64,000 nucleotides of DNA, taken from assembly GCA_964599885.1 (NCBI GenBank), contig CAZRHH010000002.1:80124-144123 (forward strand), given 5' to 3'. The notes below the pieces were generated by a model. The model had not been told where the DNA came from, made no database searches, and saw only the letters and a list, made by a program, of their open reading frames with translations. A program made the position numbers and the translations under genes. Shown here in pieces: positions 43,120 to 52,177 of the stretch. Numbering within the stretch: the stretch's first letter is position 1; each line of letters opens with the position of its first letter. This DNA comes from CAZRHH01 sp964599885 (GTDB lineage: Bacteria; Chloroflexota; Dehalococcoidia; DSTF01; JACRBR01).

Positions 43120-43303
43120 TCTGTTCTCTGTTCTCTGTTCTCTGTTCTCTGTTCTCTGTTCTCTGTTCTCTGTTCTCTGTTNNNNNNNNNNNNNNNNNNN
43201 NNNNNNNNNNNNNNNNNNNNNNNNNNNNNNNNNNNNNNNNNNNNNNNNNNNNNNNNNNNNNNNNNNNNNNNNNNNNNNNNNCTCCGTTCTCCGTTCTCTG
43301 TTC
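43120..43303. repeat. Long TCTGTTC tandem array containing the assembly gap
   Basis: About nine perfect TCTGTTC units (43120-43181), then 100 N, then CTCCGTT twice and CTCTGTT up to the stop codon of the next gene. The true array length is unknown; the gap is surely due to this repeat. Confidence 0.95.
43182..43281. other. Assembly gap of 100 N
   Basis: Exactly 100 unknown bases, a standard scaffold gap of undetermined size. Confidence 0.99.
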
Positions 43304-44489
43304 ACCCGCGCGGCATCGCCAGCCCGCGCTGGGCGATGATGTTGCGCTGCACCTCCGACGTGCCGGCGGCGATCGTGTACGAGACGGCGGCGAGATAGTA
43401 GCTGTTCAGCCGGCCGTCCAGCGCGGCGCGCGGCGATTCGCGCGTCAGCGCGCCGGGCAGCCCGAGCATCGCCAGCGCGGCGACGGCGAAGCGCGACTGC
43501 AGTTCAGTCGAGTAGAGCTTCGCGATCGACGCCTCGGCGTTCGGCACGAGCCCGCGGCCCTGCATCCAGGCGACGCGGTACGACAACAGCCGCCCGACGG
43601 CGAACTCAATCTGCAATTCAGCGAGCCGATGCCGCGTCGCGACGTTGTCGATCAGCGCCGGTGCACCGTTACGCGGTTCGCGTCCATACGCGATCAGATC
43701 GTCAAGCAGCGTTTCCGCGAAGACGATGCGCTGGATACCCGAGCGCTCGAAGTCGAGCGTCGTCGTCGCCACATACCAGCCGCGGTTCAGTTCGCCGACG
43801 AGATTCGCCCGCGGGATGCGCACGTTGTCGAGGAACAGTTGCGTGAACGCCGCCGAGTTCAGCATGTTCGTCAGCGGCGAAATGCTGATGCCGGGCGACT
43901 TCATGTCCATCAGGAAATAGCTGATGCCGCGGTGCTTCGGCGCGTCCGTGTCGGTCCGCGTAAGCAGGATGCAGTAGTCAGCGTTGTGCGCGCCCGACGT
44001 CCAGATCTTCTGCCCGTTGATGACGAAATCGTCGCCGTCCTGCACCGCTCGCGTCTGCAGCGAAGCGAGGTCGCTGCCCGCGCCCGGCTCGCTGAATCCC
44101 TGGCACCAGCTCATCTCGCCACCGGCGATGCGTCCCAGAAAGCGCTCGCGCTGATCATCGGTGCCATGCATCATCAGCGTCGGACCGACCATCGCGACGC
44201 CCATGCCGCCGAAGCCGGGTGCGCGCAACGCCGACATCTCTTCGTTGTAGATGAGCTGCTGCATGGGACCGGCGGCGAGGCCACCGTGTTCGCGCGGCCA
44301 CGCCAGCGTCAGCCAGCCCTTCGAGGCGAGCTTGCGCTGAAACGCCTTCGACGCTTCGCTGATCTCGCGCGGCGTGTCTTCGCGGTCGTTGTAGGCGCGC
44401 GCGCCCCAGTCCGCGGGCAGTTCCGCGAGCACAAACGAGCGGATCTGGCCGCGGAATGCCTCTTCCTCATCGGAGAACCGGAAGTCCAT
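43302..44489 (-). CDS. Acyl-CoA dehydrogenase family protein
   Basis: A 395-aa FAD-dependent acyl-CoA dehydrogenase. Seen: WCQGFSEPGAGSDLASLQT, VINGQKIWTSGAH and the C-terminal SYTIAAGTSEVQRNIIAQ region. In this group the catalytic Glu position is often replaced, so the residue could not be assigned. ATG 44489 follows GAGGCG. The stop codon abuts the heptamer array. It resembles the partial gene at 63500. Confidence 0.92.
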   Translation of the reverse strand: MDFRFSDEEEAFRGQIRSFVLAELPADWGARAYNDREDTPREISEASKAFQRKLASKGWLTLAWPREHGGLAAGPMQQLIYNEEMSALRAPGFGGMGVAMVGPTLMMHGTDDQRERFLGRIAGGEMSWCQGFSEPGAGSDLASLQTRAVQDGDDFVINGQKIWTSGAHNADYCILLTRTDTDAPKHRGISYFLMDMKSPGISISPLTNMLNSAAFTQLFLDNVRIPRANLVGELNRGWYVATTTLDFERSGIQRIVFAETLLDDLIAYGREPRNGAPALIDNVATRHRLAELQIEFAVGRLLSYRVAWMQGRGLVPNAEASIAKLYSTELQSRFAVAALAMLGLPGALTRESPRAALDGRLNSYYLAAVSYTIAAGTSEVQRNIIAQRGLAMPRG

Positions 44490-44537
44490 CGGCGCCTCGC
44501 TTACAGGCGCCGATGCTATCACATCGAGGACTGGCGG

Positions 44538-44834
44538 TCAGTCGACACCACCGGTTACGGGCGGGGGTTTCGTAATCGCCTCCGTCCCATAGTCTTCGGT
44601 CGAGACCGTCTTGCGCTCCTTCTGTAACGACTGCACGAAGTCGCCGCTGGCGCGATCTCTGCGAATCTCGTCCTGTGTCGGTGCGGATGTTGATTCGGCA
44701 TCCGCGCGCAAAACGGTGCACGCGGTGCCGTTCGCGCACCCCTGGCAGCAGAACGTGACGCCGTCCTTGGCGACGCCAGCATCGGGCCACGCCTGACGCG
44801 GCATTCCGCACGCGGGACACGTATTCTTGTCCAT
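44538..44834 (-). CDS. Small Cys-rich putative metal-binding protein
   Basis: A 98-aa protein. The N-terminal half has CPACGM and FCCQGCANGTAC, a TRASH/YHS-like metal-binding pattern; the C-terminal half is charged. ATG 44834 follows a perfect GGAGGTGAT ribosome binding site. It may bind Cu or Zn; function unknown. Confidence 0.7.
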   Translation of the reverse strand: MDKNTCPACGMPRQAWPDAGVAKDGVTFCCQGCANGTACTVLRADAESTSAPTQDEIRRDRASGDFVQSLQKERKTVSTEDYGTEAITKPPPVTGGVD

Positions 44835-45023
44835 CAATCACCTCCGGTGTCCTATAGTCTGGCACGCGCCGAATCACGGGTGCGCAGCGGCAGGGGCGGC
44901 AGCCACATTGCAGAATCGCGCCCATCCTGGCGCGCTTACCATGCGCAGCTTGAAGTTCCGGCTCCACCGCTGTACCTTCGCGGCACTACCCCGCGTTTCT
45001 GGTGGCAACAGAAAGCACGCCCG

Positions 45024-46331
45024 ATGGTCGAGCGCCCGAGCGCGGACGACAGCCGTCTGCCCTCGATCGACGTACTCCGCGGATTCGCGATCGCCTGGGT
45101 GATCCTGTTTCACCTCTGGGGCGACCTCGAGTTCTTTCCGGGCGCGCCGCACGCCTATTACGACCAACTGGTGTACCAGGTACGGGAGGGCAACGGCGCC
45201 GGGGCAATCTTCACGTCGTCGACGGACTTGTTCTTCCGCGACGGCTTCCAGGGCGTCCCGCTGTTCATGATGATTAGCGGCATATCGCTGACGATCGCGG
45301 CGTATCGCACAGGCGACGCTCTGCGCTGGCCACGGTTCTTTACGCATCGGTTCCGTAAGCTTCTCGTGCCGTACTGGGCAGGCGTCGCGCTGACGTACGG
45401 CGTTATCGCCCTCATCGCCTGGCGGCAGGTCGCGCTGGGCGATGGCAACTTCACCGAACAGTTCACCGGCGGTGTCACGATCTCGCTCGCCAGCATCGTC
45501 AACGTCGACCGCGACATCGCGATCGCCAGCCTCACGCTCGTACCGCGCCTGCTGGAAGCGAAGTGGTTCTTCGCGCCGCAACTTGCGCTCTGGTTCGTCG
45601 GGCTGCTCGCGCAGTACTACCTGCTCTTCCCGCTGCTCTTCTGGCTGATGAAGCGCGCCGGCGTCGTGCCGTTTCTGCTATTGACGTTCGCCGTCACCGT
45701 CGGCTCGAACGTCTGGGTCGTCGAACGCTACGGCGCGCCGGAGTTTCAGTTTGCGATGGTGACCGGGTGGGCGCCCTTCCGCCTGTTCGAGTTCACCGGC
45801 GGTATGGCCATCGGTTGGCTGCTCGCCGGGCCCGGCCGCGAACGCGCGCTGGCGATCGCGCGTCACCCGGCAGCGATCGTCGCGATGCTCGTCGCCGGCT
45901 TCGCCGCCCACACGGCGGGCGATCTGCTGATCGGCGAATGGACCGCGCGCTACTGGCAGGCGGCGGCGCTGCCGCTCGTGACGCTCGGACTGGCGTTAAT
46001 CGTGCTGCCGCTGCTGACGAAACGCCCGTCGCGCGTCGAGGCGAGCGCGCCCGCCCGCGCGCTCGCGACGATCGGCGTCATGTCATACGCGCTGTTGATC
46101 GTCAACGACCCGATGCGGCTGGTGGCGAGCCAGCTACGACTCGAAGACGTATCGGACGTGGTCTGGTGGAGTTTTCTCGTCGCTGTGTACGTGCCGGTGA
46201 GCGTCGCGCTGGCGTGGCCGCTGGCGCATCTCTTCGGCCTCTTCCCGAAGCGCCGCCGCGTCGCCGAGCCGAACCCCGCGACCGCACCGCAAGACCTCCG
46301 CGAACCGCAGCTTGCGCCCGCGCCGGTCTAA
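45024..46331 (+). CDS. Acyltransferase family membrane protein
   Basis: A 435-aa integral membrane protein, acyltransferase-3 type. Start region LPSIDVLRGFAIAWVILFHLWGD (shortened: DVLRGFAIAWVILFH) carries the R/H motif of the family; about ten helices follow. It transfers acyl groups to cell-surface sugars or similar acceptors. ATG 45024 is next to the conserved region; a longer frame to 44847 is open but unsupported. Confidence 0.82.
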   Translation: MVERPSADDSRLPSIDVLRGFAIAWVILFHLWGDLEFFPGAPHAYYDQLVYQVREGNGAGAIFTSSTDLFFRDGFQGVPLFMMISGISLTIAAYRTGDALRWPRFFTHRFRKLLVPYWAGVALTYGVIALIAWRQVALGDGNFTEQFTGGVTISLASIVNVDRDIAIASLTLVPRLLEAKWFFAPQLALWFVGLLAQYYLLFPLLFWLMKRAGVVPFLLLTFAVTVGSNVWVVERYGAPEFQFAMVTGWAPFRLFEFTGGMAIGWLLAGPGRERALAIARHPAAIVAMLVAGFAAHTAGDLLIGEWTARYWQAAALPLVTLGLALIVLPLLTKRPSRVEASAPARALATIGVMSYALLIVNDPMRLVASQLRLEDVSDVVWWSFLVAVYVPVSVALAWPLAHLFGLFPKRRRVAEPNPATAPQDLREPQLAPAPV

Positions 46332-46338
46332 ACCTGAC

Positions 46339-46818
46339 CTAGTCAGGCGCATCGATGCCGGCTTCATGCATCAAAAAGTTCAGGTAGTCGAGGTCGCCTG
46401 GCGACTGGCCGGCGGCCGAAATGAGGACGGCGATCTCCGAACGATGCTGGATGCCGTGCATCACCACCTGCGCGATCGTCTTGCCCATCTCCAGTTCGTG
46501 CTGATAGCCGAACTCCGTCCACCACGCCTCGCGGCGTTGCCAGCTTTCATCCGTAAGCGCCGCCGCGATCGTCGTCAGCTCGCGGTGCGATTCCTGGTAG
46601 GCAGCTTCGAGCTGCGGAAACGTCTCGTACGTGCGTTCCTCGAACGGCGCTGCCGTCCAGCGCGAGTACCAGAACTGTTGCGTGCCGAGCATGTGCGTCA
46701 GGTTGTCGCGCACATCGGCAAAGTCGCTTTCGCGCAGGCGAGACACGGCGCCGAGCACCTTCTCGTTCGCCCAAACTGTGTAGGCCACCATCGATCGTGA
46801 GTGTTCGGCGATGCTCAT
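46339..46818 (-). CDS. DinB family protein
   Basis: A 159-aa four-helix-bundle protein of the DinB/YfiT type with metal-ligand histidines in NLTHMLGTQQFW and VVMHGIQHRSEI. Members are thiol-dependent transferases or hydrolases with mostly unknown substrates. ATG 46818 follows GGAGCC. Confidence 0.85.
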   Translation of the reverse strand: MSIAEHSRSMVAYTVWANEKVLGAVSRLRESDFADVRDNLTHMLGTQQFWYSRWTAAPFEERTYETFPQLEAAYQESHRELTTIAAALTDESWQRREAWWTEFGYQHELEMGKTIAQVVMHGIQHRSEIAVLISAAGQSPGDLDYLNFLMHEAGIDAPD

Positions 46819-47027
46819 GCGGCTCCTGCTTCGAATCGGTTCCTCTTGGGTGTGGCTATTCTATCCGGAGGGTCGGACTCGCACGAGGCGAAGCTGCTTC
46901 CCTCGGCCACACATGCGGCGTTAGAATCCAGCATTACCCGCACACGCGATCGAGGAAGGATCCCCGCCGTGATCGGTCCCACGAGTTCTCATGGTGTCGT
47001 CTTCGCGTCCAACGCCGGCGCGTCGCG

Positions 47028-47534
47028 ATGACGAACGCCGACGCCGTCACCATCCGCCCCATTGACTTCGCGCGCGATCGCGAGCCGCTGAAGGCGTTCC
47101 TCACCGAACGCGATGCGATGCGGCTCGACCACAGCGAAGCCGCCGTGAGTGATGGCGACTGCTTCATCTTTGTCGCCGACGATGAGAACACTGCCGTCGG
47201 CTGGGTCGTGGTCCACACGAAGCATCGCGCCGACCAGGATTGGGAGCCCGACCCGGAAGGCGAAAAGTTCCAGACCGGCGACAACGCCTACGTCGAGAAC
47301 ATCGAAGTGACCGCGCGATTCCGCAGCACCGGCGTCGGCGCGCGGCTGCTGGAAGCGGCGCAGGACGAAGCCAAGCGCCGCGGCAAGAAACGTCTCTGGC
47401 TGCACACCGCGGAGAACAACGTCAAGGCGCACAAAGTCTTCGACCGCGAAGGGTGGACGCACGAAAGCAGCATCTACCCGCCGTGGAAGCCGGCGTCCCG
47501 CACCCGCATTTACAAGAAGGATCTTTCGTCATGA
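47028..47534 (+). CDS. GNAT family N-acetyltransferase
   Basis: A 168-aa protein. The acetyl-CoA loop reads RFRSTGVGARLLEAA, with YVENIEVT (motif B strand) before and the ENNVKAHKVFDREGW motif after, typical of GNAT. The acceptor is unknown. Its stop overlaps the next start (ATGA), beginning a cluster of five closely packed plus-strand genes. Confidence 0.86.
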   Translation: MTNADAVTIRPIDFARDREPLKAFLTERDAMRLDHSEAAVSDGDCFIFVADDENTAVGWVVVHTKHRADQDWEPDPEGEKFQTGDNAYVENIEVTARFRSTGVGARLLEAAQDEAKRRGKKRLWLHTAENNVKAHKVFDREGWTHESSIYPPWKPASRTRIYKKDLSS

Positions 47535-47737
47535 GCGTATTTCTGCGCGCGCTTCTCGTCACTGCGGTACTCCAGTTCGTTGTCACCCGCATGCGCGCCG
47601 GCCGCGTCGAAGAAGAGGGCCAGGCCGAGTTGCTCTGGGTGCGCTACCCGTTCGTCGTGATCGCGAACGCGCTCGCCTGGACGATGATGCTCTCGATGGC
47701 GAGCCGCGTTGTCCGAATCTTTCGCCGCAGCCCGTGA
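47531..47737 (+). CDS. Small membrane protein
   Basis: A 68-aa protein with two hydrophobic stretches (FLRALLVTAVLQFVVT and FVVIANALAWTMMLSMA). It overlaps both neighbours by 4 nt (ATGA, GTGA), which supports it being translated. No family recognised. Confidence 0.65.
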   Translation: MSVFLRALLVTAVLQFVVTRMRAGRVEEEGQAELLWVRYPFVVIANALAWTMMLSMASRVVRIFRRSP

Positions 47738-48612
47738 CGACTGCGCGCCCCATCCGTCACGTCGACGCCTTTACGTTCGCGCCTCTTGAGGGCAACCCCG
47801 CCGCCGTTGTCGATGGCGACGGCTTGAGTGCGGTTCTGATGCAGCGGATCGCGCTCAATCAGCATCTGTCCGAGACAGTGTTTCTGCTGCCGCCGCAGTC
47901 TGCCGAGAACCACGCGCACATCCGCATCTTCACGCCGTCGAGCGAACTGCCGTTCGCCGGCCACCCGACGATCGCCGCGTCGCATGTGCTGATCAGCGAG
48001 TCACGGGTTGCGCTCCCGGACGGCGAGTCGTTGCGTCTCGAAACGGGGGCCGGCGTCATACCGGTCGCCGTCACCACGAACGACGACGGCGTGGTGTACA
48101 CGATGACGCAGGTGAAACCGCAGTTTCGCGACTCGGCGATCAGCGCGTCGGACATCGCGTCGTGGCTCGCGCTCGAATCAGCAGATATCGTCCGTATCGC
48201 CGACGTCTCGACCGGCATCTGGTGGACGCTCGCGCAGGTGGCGTCGCTCGAGGCGATGCTGCGCGTGCGGCCGGACTTCGCGCAACTCATCGGCCGCGAG
48301 ATATCCGTCTTCTGCATTGGCGCCGAATCGCAGGAAGCGCAGATCCGCGTCCGCACCTTCGCAGCCGGCGTCGGCGTCACCGAGGATCCGGTGACCGGTT
48401 CGAGCAACGGCTGCATCGCCGCGCTCATCGGCCGCGAACGCCTGCTGCCTGCCGACGACGGCGCGATCGCGTACGTCGCCGAGCAGGGTGTCGAGATGGG
48501 TCAGCCCGGTCGCGTGTTCGCGCGCGTCAGCGGCCCGCCGGATGCGCTCAGCGTGCAGATCGGCGGGCACGCCGTAACGGTGTTGCGCGGCGAGCTGCTG
48601 CTCCCCGGCTGA
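47734..48612 (+). CDS. PhzF family epimerase/isomerase
   Basis: A 292-aa protein with two similar half-barrels. The start VDAFTFAPLEGNPAAVV and NLSETVFL-like QHLSETVFL contain the catalytic Glu; FTPSSELPFAGHPT and TEDPVTGSSNG are family motifs. Such enzymes resemble diaminopimelate epimerase; the substrate is unknown and no phenazine genes are near. Confidence 0.9.
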   Translation: MTTARPIRHVDAFTFAPLEGNPAAVVDGDGLSAVLMQRIALNQHLSETVFLLPPQSAENHAHIRIFTPSSELPFAGHPTIAASHVLISESRVALPDGESLRLETGAGVIPVAVTTNDDGVVYTMTQVKPQFRDSAISASDIASWLALESADIVRIADVSTGIWWTLAQVASLEAMLRVRPDFAQLIGREISVFCIGAESQEAQIRVRTFAAGVGVTEDPVTGSSNGCIAALIGRERLLPADDGAIAYVAEQGVEMGQPGRVFARVSGPPDALSVQIGGHAVTVLRGELLLPG

Positions 48613-49211
48613 TGCCCCTCGCCGCGATCCTGCTCGCCGCCGCAGCGCCGCCGTTCGGCGAGACGCCACTCGCGCTCCTGCCGTGGCTCGGCGAAGACCC
48701 ACTCATCGAGTACCAGATACGGCAACTCCAGCTTGCGGGTGTGCGCGACATCGAGGTTGTGCTTGGCGACGGCGCTGACGCGATCATTCCGCTGATCGCG
48801 CGCGACAACGTCGAACCGATCGTGGACGGTGGGTGGCGCACCGGAACAGCGTCATCACTGCGCGTCGGCGCCGCCGCCGTCCCGCGCGGCACCGATGCTG
48901 CGCTGATCGTCGACATCGCCGAACCGCGACCGGTGGCGATCTATCGCACACTGATCGACGCGCATACCGCATCCGCCGCGCCGATAACCCGGCCAACATA
49001 CGAAGAGACGCCCGGTACGCCTGTCATCGTGAGCAGAGCGATGCTCGAGGTGATTCGCAACCTTGCCGGCACAAATGCGACGGTCGATGCGGCGCTTGAA
49101 CCGTATGCGGCGACGACCACGCTCGTAGCCATCGAGACGCCGATCGTACTGCTCCGCATCGACTCCGCCGAATCGTACGAACGCGCCCGCGCGCTGTTCG
49201 CGTCACACTGA
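48612..49211 (+). CDS. MobA-like nucleotidyltransferase with degenerate active site
   Basis: A 199-aa protein aligned by eye to the MobA/MocA NTP-transferase fold: LAAAAPPFGETPLALLPW, WRTGTASSLRVG and a DIAEP strand. The normal LAAG-x-SxRxG-x-x-K loop lost its Gly, Arg and Lys, so NTP binding is doubtful. ATG overlaps the PhzF stop (TGATG). Probably an inactive or changed relative. Confidence 0.6.
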   Translation: MPLAAILLAAAAPPFGETPLALLPWLGEDPLIEYQIRQLQLAGVRDIEVVLGDGADAIIPLIARDNVEPIVDGGWRTGTASSLRVGAAAVPRGTDAALIVDIAEPRPVAIYRTLIDAHTASAAPITRPTYEETPGTPVIVSRAMLEVIRNLAGTNATVDAALEPYAATTTLVAIETPIVLLRIDSAESYERARALFASH

Positions 49212-49215
49212 CAGT

Positions 49216-50214
49216 ATGCAACCAGACGATGAGTCGCTGCGCGCCGTACTCGCTCGCTTCAACGTGGAAGCGCGCGAGATCACGCGCATCCCCTCGGGAC
49301 GCATGAACGAACACTGGCGCATCGACACCACCGACGGCGCGACGCTGGTGCTGCGCCGCTACATCGGCGTGCGCTCCGCGGCAGCGATCGCCGTCGAACA
49401 CGACGTGCTGCGTCAGCTTGACGATCGCGGCTGGCCCGTCGCCCCGCCCATCGCCGCAACGAACGACGATCGCCTCGTCGCACACGACGAACGCGCGTAC
49501 GCCCTGTTCCCGTTCATCAACGGCACGCTCGGGCCGGCGCACAGCCTCGCGCATCTGCGCGTCAAGGGCCGCTTGCTCGCACGCCTCCACGCCGAGTTGG
49601 CAACGCTGCCAGCCGACAGCCAGCGCGACGGCTTCAGCCGAACGTGGGAACTGGACAAGCCGGAGGGCACCTTCAACGACGCTTTGCGCGCGTTCGGCGT
49701 CGAATACGGTGACCTGGCGTGGGCCATCCGCGGCGAGCGCTATCGCAACCTGCGCGAGCTGTCACGCCTCGGCTACGGCCCCCTGCCGCAGCAGATCATT
49801 CACGACGACTTCACACGCGAGAATCTGCTGTTCGATGGCGGCGAACTGACCACCGTACTTGACTTCGACTGGATGCTCGTCGATTCACGCGTCGCCGATA
49901 TCGCCTGGAGCATCCTCAGCGATTGCGTCGAACCACCCGCCGACACCGCCATCGATCCTGAGGCGGCACGGGCGTTCGTCGGCGGCTACCTCGAGCACAC
50001 GCGGCTGTCAGACGCGGAGCTTCGTCTCATCGTGCCCCTGATCCGCGCGCAGAGCCTCGTGCCGCTTGCGTCGGGCGTGCGCGCATGGGTCGCCGGCGAC
50101 CATAGCGCGCACCTCATGCTCCGCATCGAGCGCCGCGTCAGCGAACGCCTGCCGCAGCTCGCGCAACGCGCCGCCGCCATCGAAGAAGCGCTACAGCGCG
50201 AAGCCGATCGCTAG
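49216..50214 (+). CDS. Phosphotransferase (APH / homoserine kinase-like)
   Basis: A 332-aa kinase with a small-molecule kinase fold. It starts with a nucleotide-binding lobe (SGRMNEHWRI, LVLRRY) and has the catalytic loop IIHDDFTRENLLF and metal motif VLDFDW. Close in style to ThrB-type II and aminoglycoside kinases; the substrate is open. It follows the previous stop by only 4 nt and closes the 47.0-50.2 kb gene cluster. Confidence 0.85.
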   Translation: MQPDDESLRAVLARFNVEAREITRIPSGRMNEHWRIDTTDGATLVLRRYIGVRSAAAIAVEHDVLRQLDDRGWPVAPPIAATNDDRLVAHDERAYALFPFINGTLGPAHSLAHLRVKGRLLARLHAELATLPADSQRDGFSRTWELDKPEGTFNDALRAFGVEYGDLAWAIRGERYRNLRELSRLGYGPLPQQIIHDDFTRENLLFDGGELTTVLDFDWMLVDSRVADIAWSILSDCVEPPADTAIDPEAARAFVGGYLEHTRLSDAELRLIVPLIRAQSLVPLASGVRAWVAGDHSAHLMLRIERRVSERLPQLAQRAAAIEEALQREADR

Positions 50215-50276
50215 ACGCGCGCGAACGAACCACCGCCCGGGCACCGCTCGCCAACAACGTAGGGACGAGCCTTTAG

Positions 50277-50395
50277 CAGGGTGTTGAAAAAGTCGGGAAG
50301 ATAAGGATGTGGTGCGCTTCGAGTCGTGTGCTGAACCTACGAACGCGGGCTGAAAGCCCGCTCCACAGATCTACATGGGGTTTTTCAGCAACCTG
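50277..50395. mobile_element. 119-bp MITE-like element
   Basis: Terminal inverted repeats CAGGGTGTTGAAAAA (left) and, reversed, CAGGTTGCTGAAAAA (right) match at 13 of 15 positions. A 4-bp target duplication TTAG flanks both ends (50273-50276, 50396-50399). Inside lies the hairpin GCGGGCTGAAAGCCCGC. No coding capacity: a non-autonomous relative of an IS whose transposase is not in the window. Confidence 0.8.
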
Positions 50396-50464
50396 TTAGG
50401 GCCGTCCCGTTCGAACGATGCAGGCGGACGAATCCTGCGCCACGCGCCGATCCGCTCTTCGACC

Positions 50465-50494
50465 CATCCTCTACATCTGTGCCATCTGTGGAAA
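50465..50494 (+). repeat. CATCTGTG-type dispersed repeat, copy 1
   Basis: Contains ACATCTGTG and CCATCTGTGGA. Three more copies lie at 54451, 55711 and 55808, all in the same orientation and all intergenic or at gene edges. Confidence 0.6.
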
Positions 50495-50505
50495 AAGAAA
50501 ACCGC

Positions 50506-51690
50506 CTACGCGACTGGCTGCGGCAGCAGGCGCTGGAACAACTCGTTACTCAGGAGGCGGCCGCGCGGCGTCAGGCGCAGGTGCGATGGCGTGCGCTCGA
50601 TGATGCCGTACGTGGCGAACTCGTCGATCAGCGCGCCGTGCAGCTCTTCGACGTCGCGGCCGTGACGCTCGCGAAAGCGCGCGACATCGATGCCGTCGAC
50701 CAGCCGCAAACCGAGGATGAGCGTGTCCGACATGCTCAGCTCGTCGGTGATGGTCTCTGCGCCGGCGATCTGACGCATCGCGCCCGCGCCATCCTGGATG
50801 TTCGCGGCGGACTCCTCTACGAGTTCGGTGTACCTGTTCGGCAGCAGCACGTTCGAAAAGCGCACGCCGTTCAAGTATGAATGCGCGCCCGCGCCGAGTC
50901 CCAGATACTCGCGGTTCTGCCAGTACACGAGGTTGTGCAGGCAACGGCGTCCCGGCTGCGCCCAGTTCGAGATCTCGTAGTGCTCGTAGCCGGCGCGCGC
51001 CATGCGCTGTTGCGTCCACTCGTAGTGATCCGCCTGCACGTCCGGGTCGGGCGCCGGAACACGCCCGCGCGCGACATCACGCGCGAGCGGCGTGCCTTCT
51101 TCGATGGTGAGCGCGTACAGCGAGAGATGCTCCGGCGCCAGCGCGATCGCCTGTTCGAGCGTACGCTGCCACTTCGCCAGCGGCTGCTCCGGCAGTCCGT
51201 AGATGAAGTCGAGGTTGATGTTCGTGAAGCCGGCGTCCCGCGCCGCCGCGTACGCAGCCCGCGCGTCGTCGCCGCTGTGGATGCGGTCGAGCGACACCAG
51301 CTCTTCGTCGTCGAACGATTGCACGCCGATCGACAGGCGGTTGAAGCCGATCGCGCGCAACCCGCGCAGATACTCCGTTTCGAGGCTGCCCGGATTCGCC
51401 TCGAGCGAGATCTCGGCATCCAGCAGCACGTCCACCGCCGCGCGCAGACCGTCGATGATCTGCGCCATCTGGCCGACCGGATTGAGACTGGGCGTGCCGC
51501 CACCGAAGAAGATCGTCTCGACCGGGCGCCCGCGCACCGCATCACGCCAGAGCGACGCCTCGGTGACGATCGTGCCGGCGTATGACGGGATCATGTGCTC
51601 GTGATTGGCGTACGAGTTGAAGTCGCAGTAGCCGCACTTGGCCGTGCAGAACGGAATGTGGACGTACAGGCCGATGTTGGGAGAAGTCAC
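50506..51690 (-). CDS. hemW: Radical SAM protein HemW (coproporphyrinogen oxidase-like)
   Basis: A 394-aa radical SAM protein. The 4Fe-4S motif is CTAKCGYC in YVHIPFCTAKCGYCDF; GGGTPS, IGVQSFDDEEL and the C-terminal HemW extension follow. HemW is a haem chaperone rather than the HemN enzyme; the CxxxCxxC without a fourth Cys fits HemW. GTG 51690 lies 5 nt after the -10 TACGAT (minus strand), so the message is probably leaderless; a TTG 8 codons upstream is less likely. Confidence 0.88.
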   Translation of the reverse strand: MTSPNIGLYVHIPFCTAKCGYCDFNSYANHEHMIPSYAGTIVTEASLWRDAVRGRPVETIFFGGGTPSLNPVGQMAQIIDGLRAAVDVLLDAEISLEANPGSLETEYLRGLRAIGFNRLSIGVQSFDDEELVSLDRIHSGDDARAAYAAARDAGFTNINLDFIYGLPEQPLAKWQRTLEQAIALAPEHLSLYALTIEEGTPLARDVARGRVPAPDPDVQADHYEWTQQRMARAGYEHYEISNWAQPGRRCLHNLVYWQNREYLGLGAGAHSYLNGVRFSNVLLPNRYTELVEESAANIQDGAGAMRQIAGAETITDELSMSDTLILGLRLVDGIDVARFRERHGRDVEELHGALIDEFATYGIIERTPSHLRLTPRGRLLSNELFQRLLPQPVA

Positions 51691-51729
51691 GTCTGATCGT
51701 AGCAGACGATGCAACGGGCAGCCGAAGGA

Positions 51730-52071
51730 CTAACAGCGATAAATGCCGCCGCCAACGGGATAGCAAAACTCGCTCCTGTCACGGGGTGGCGGATAGTAGA
51801 TGGGCGGAGGGGCAGGCTGCCGGACGATGATGACAACGGGCGTGGGCCGGGCGGCGAGGGCCGTGGCGGTGGCGTTGTCGCGCACGAGCCGGGCGACGTC
51901 GTTGCTGGGCACGTTGGGGTCGGGCGTCGGATAGAGGATCGAACGCCAGTCCCGAGTCGCGGTGGCGACGACGACGGTGGGCGGGGACGAATCCCCCGCA
52001 CCCGACCGAGACAGCCCGTAGGCGCCGAAGCCCAGGGCAGCGATGGCCAAGAGCAGCAGTGGAACCTTCAT
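51730..52071 (-). CDS. Exported hypothetical protein
   Basis: A 113-aa protein with a signal peptide (VPLLLLAIAALGFGAYGL) and a Pro/Thr-rich, apparently disordered body ending in two Cys residues (FCYPVGGGIYRC). -10 TACTAT stands 5 nt before the ATG: probable leaderless transcript. No family recognised. Confidence 0.6.
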   Translation of the reverse strand: MKVPLLLLAIAALGFGAYGLSRSGAGDSSPPTVVVATATRDWRSILYPTPDPNVPSNDVARLVRDNATATALAARPTPVVIIVRQPAPPPIYYPPPRDRSEFCYPVGGGIYRC

Positions 52072-52177
52072 CGACTATAGTATCGGCGGTTCTCTTAACG
52101 AAGCAGCATCCGTGCGGCCAGATGCACGACTTCTGGATGGAACAGGCGCGCGGGCCGGTGGACGCGCCGACACCGAC

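Noticed and set aside
43120..43303. CRISPR array
   Set aside because: The unit is 7 bp without spacers, so it is a simple tandem repeat.
42432..44627. Very long plus-strand ORF through the N gap
   Set aside because: It is antisense to the amidase and acyl-CoA dehydrogenase genes and owes its length to the N run and GC-rich codon bias.
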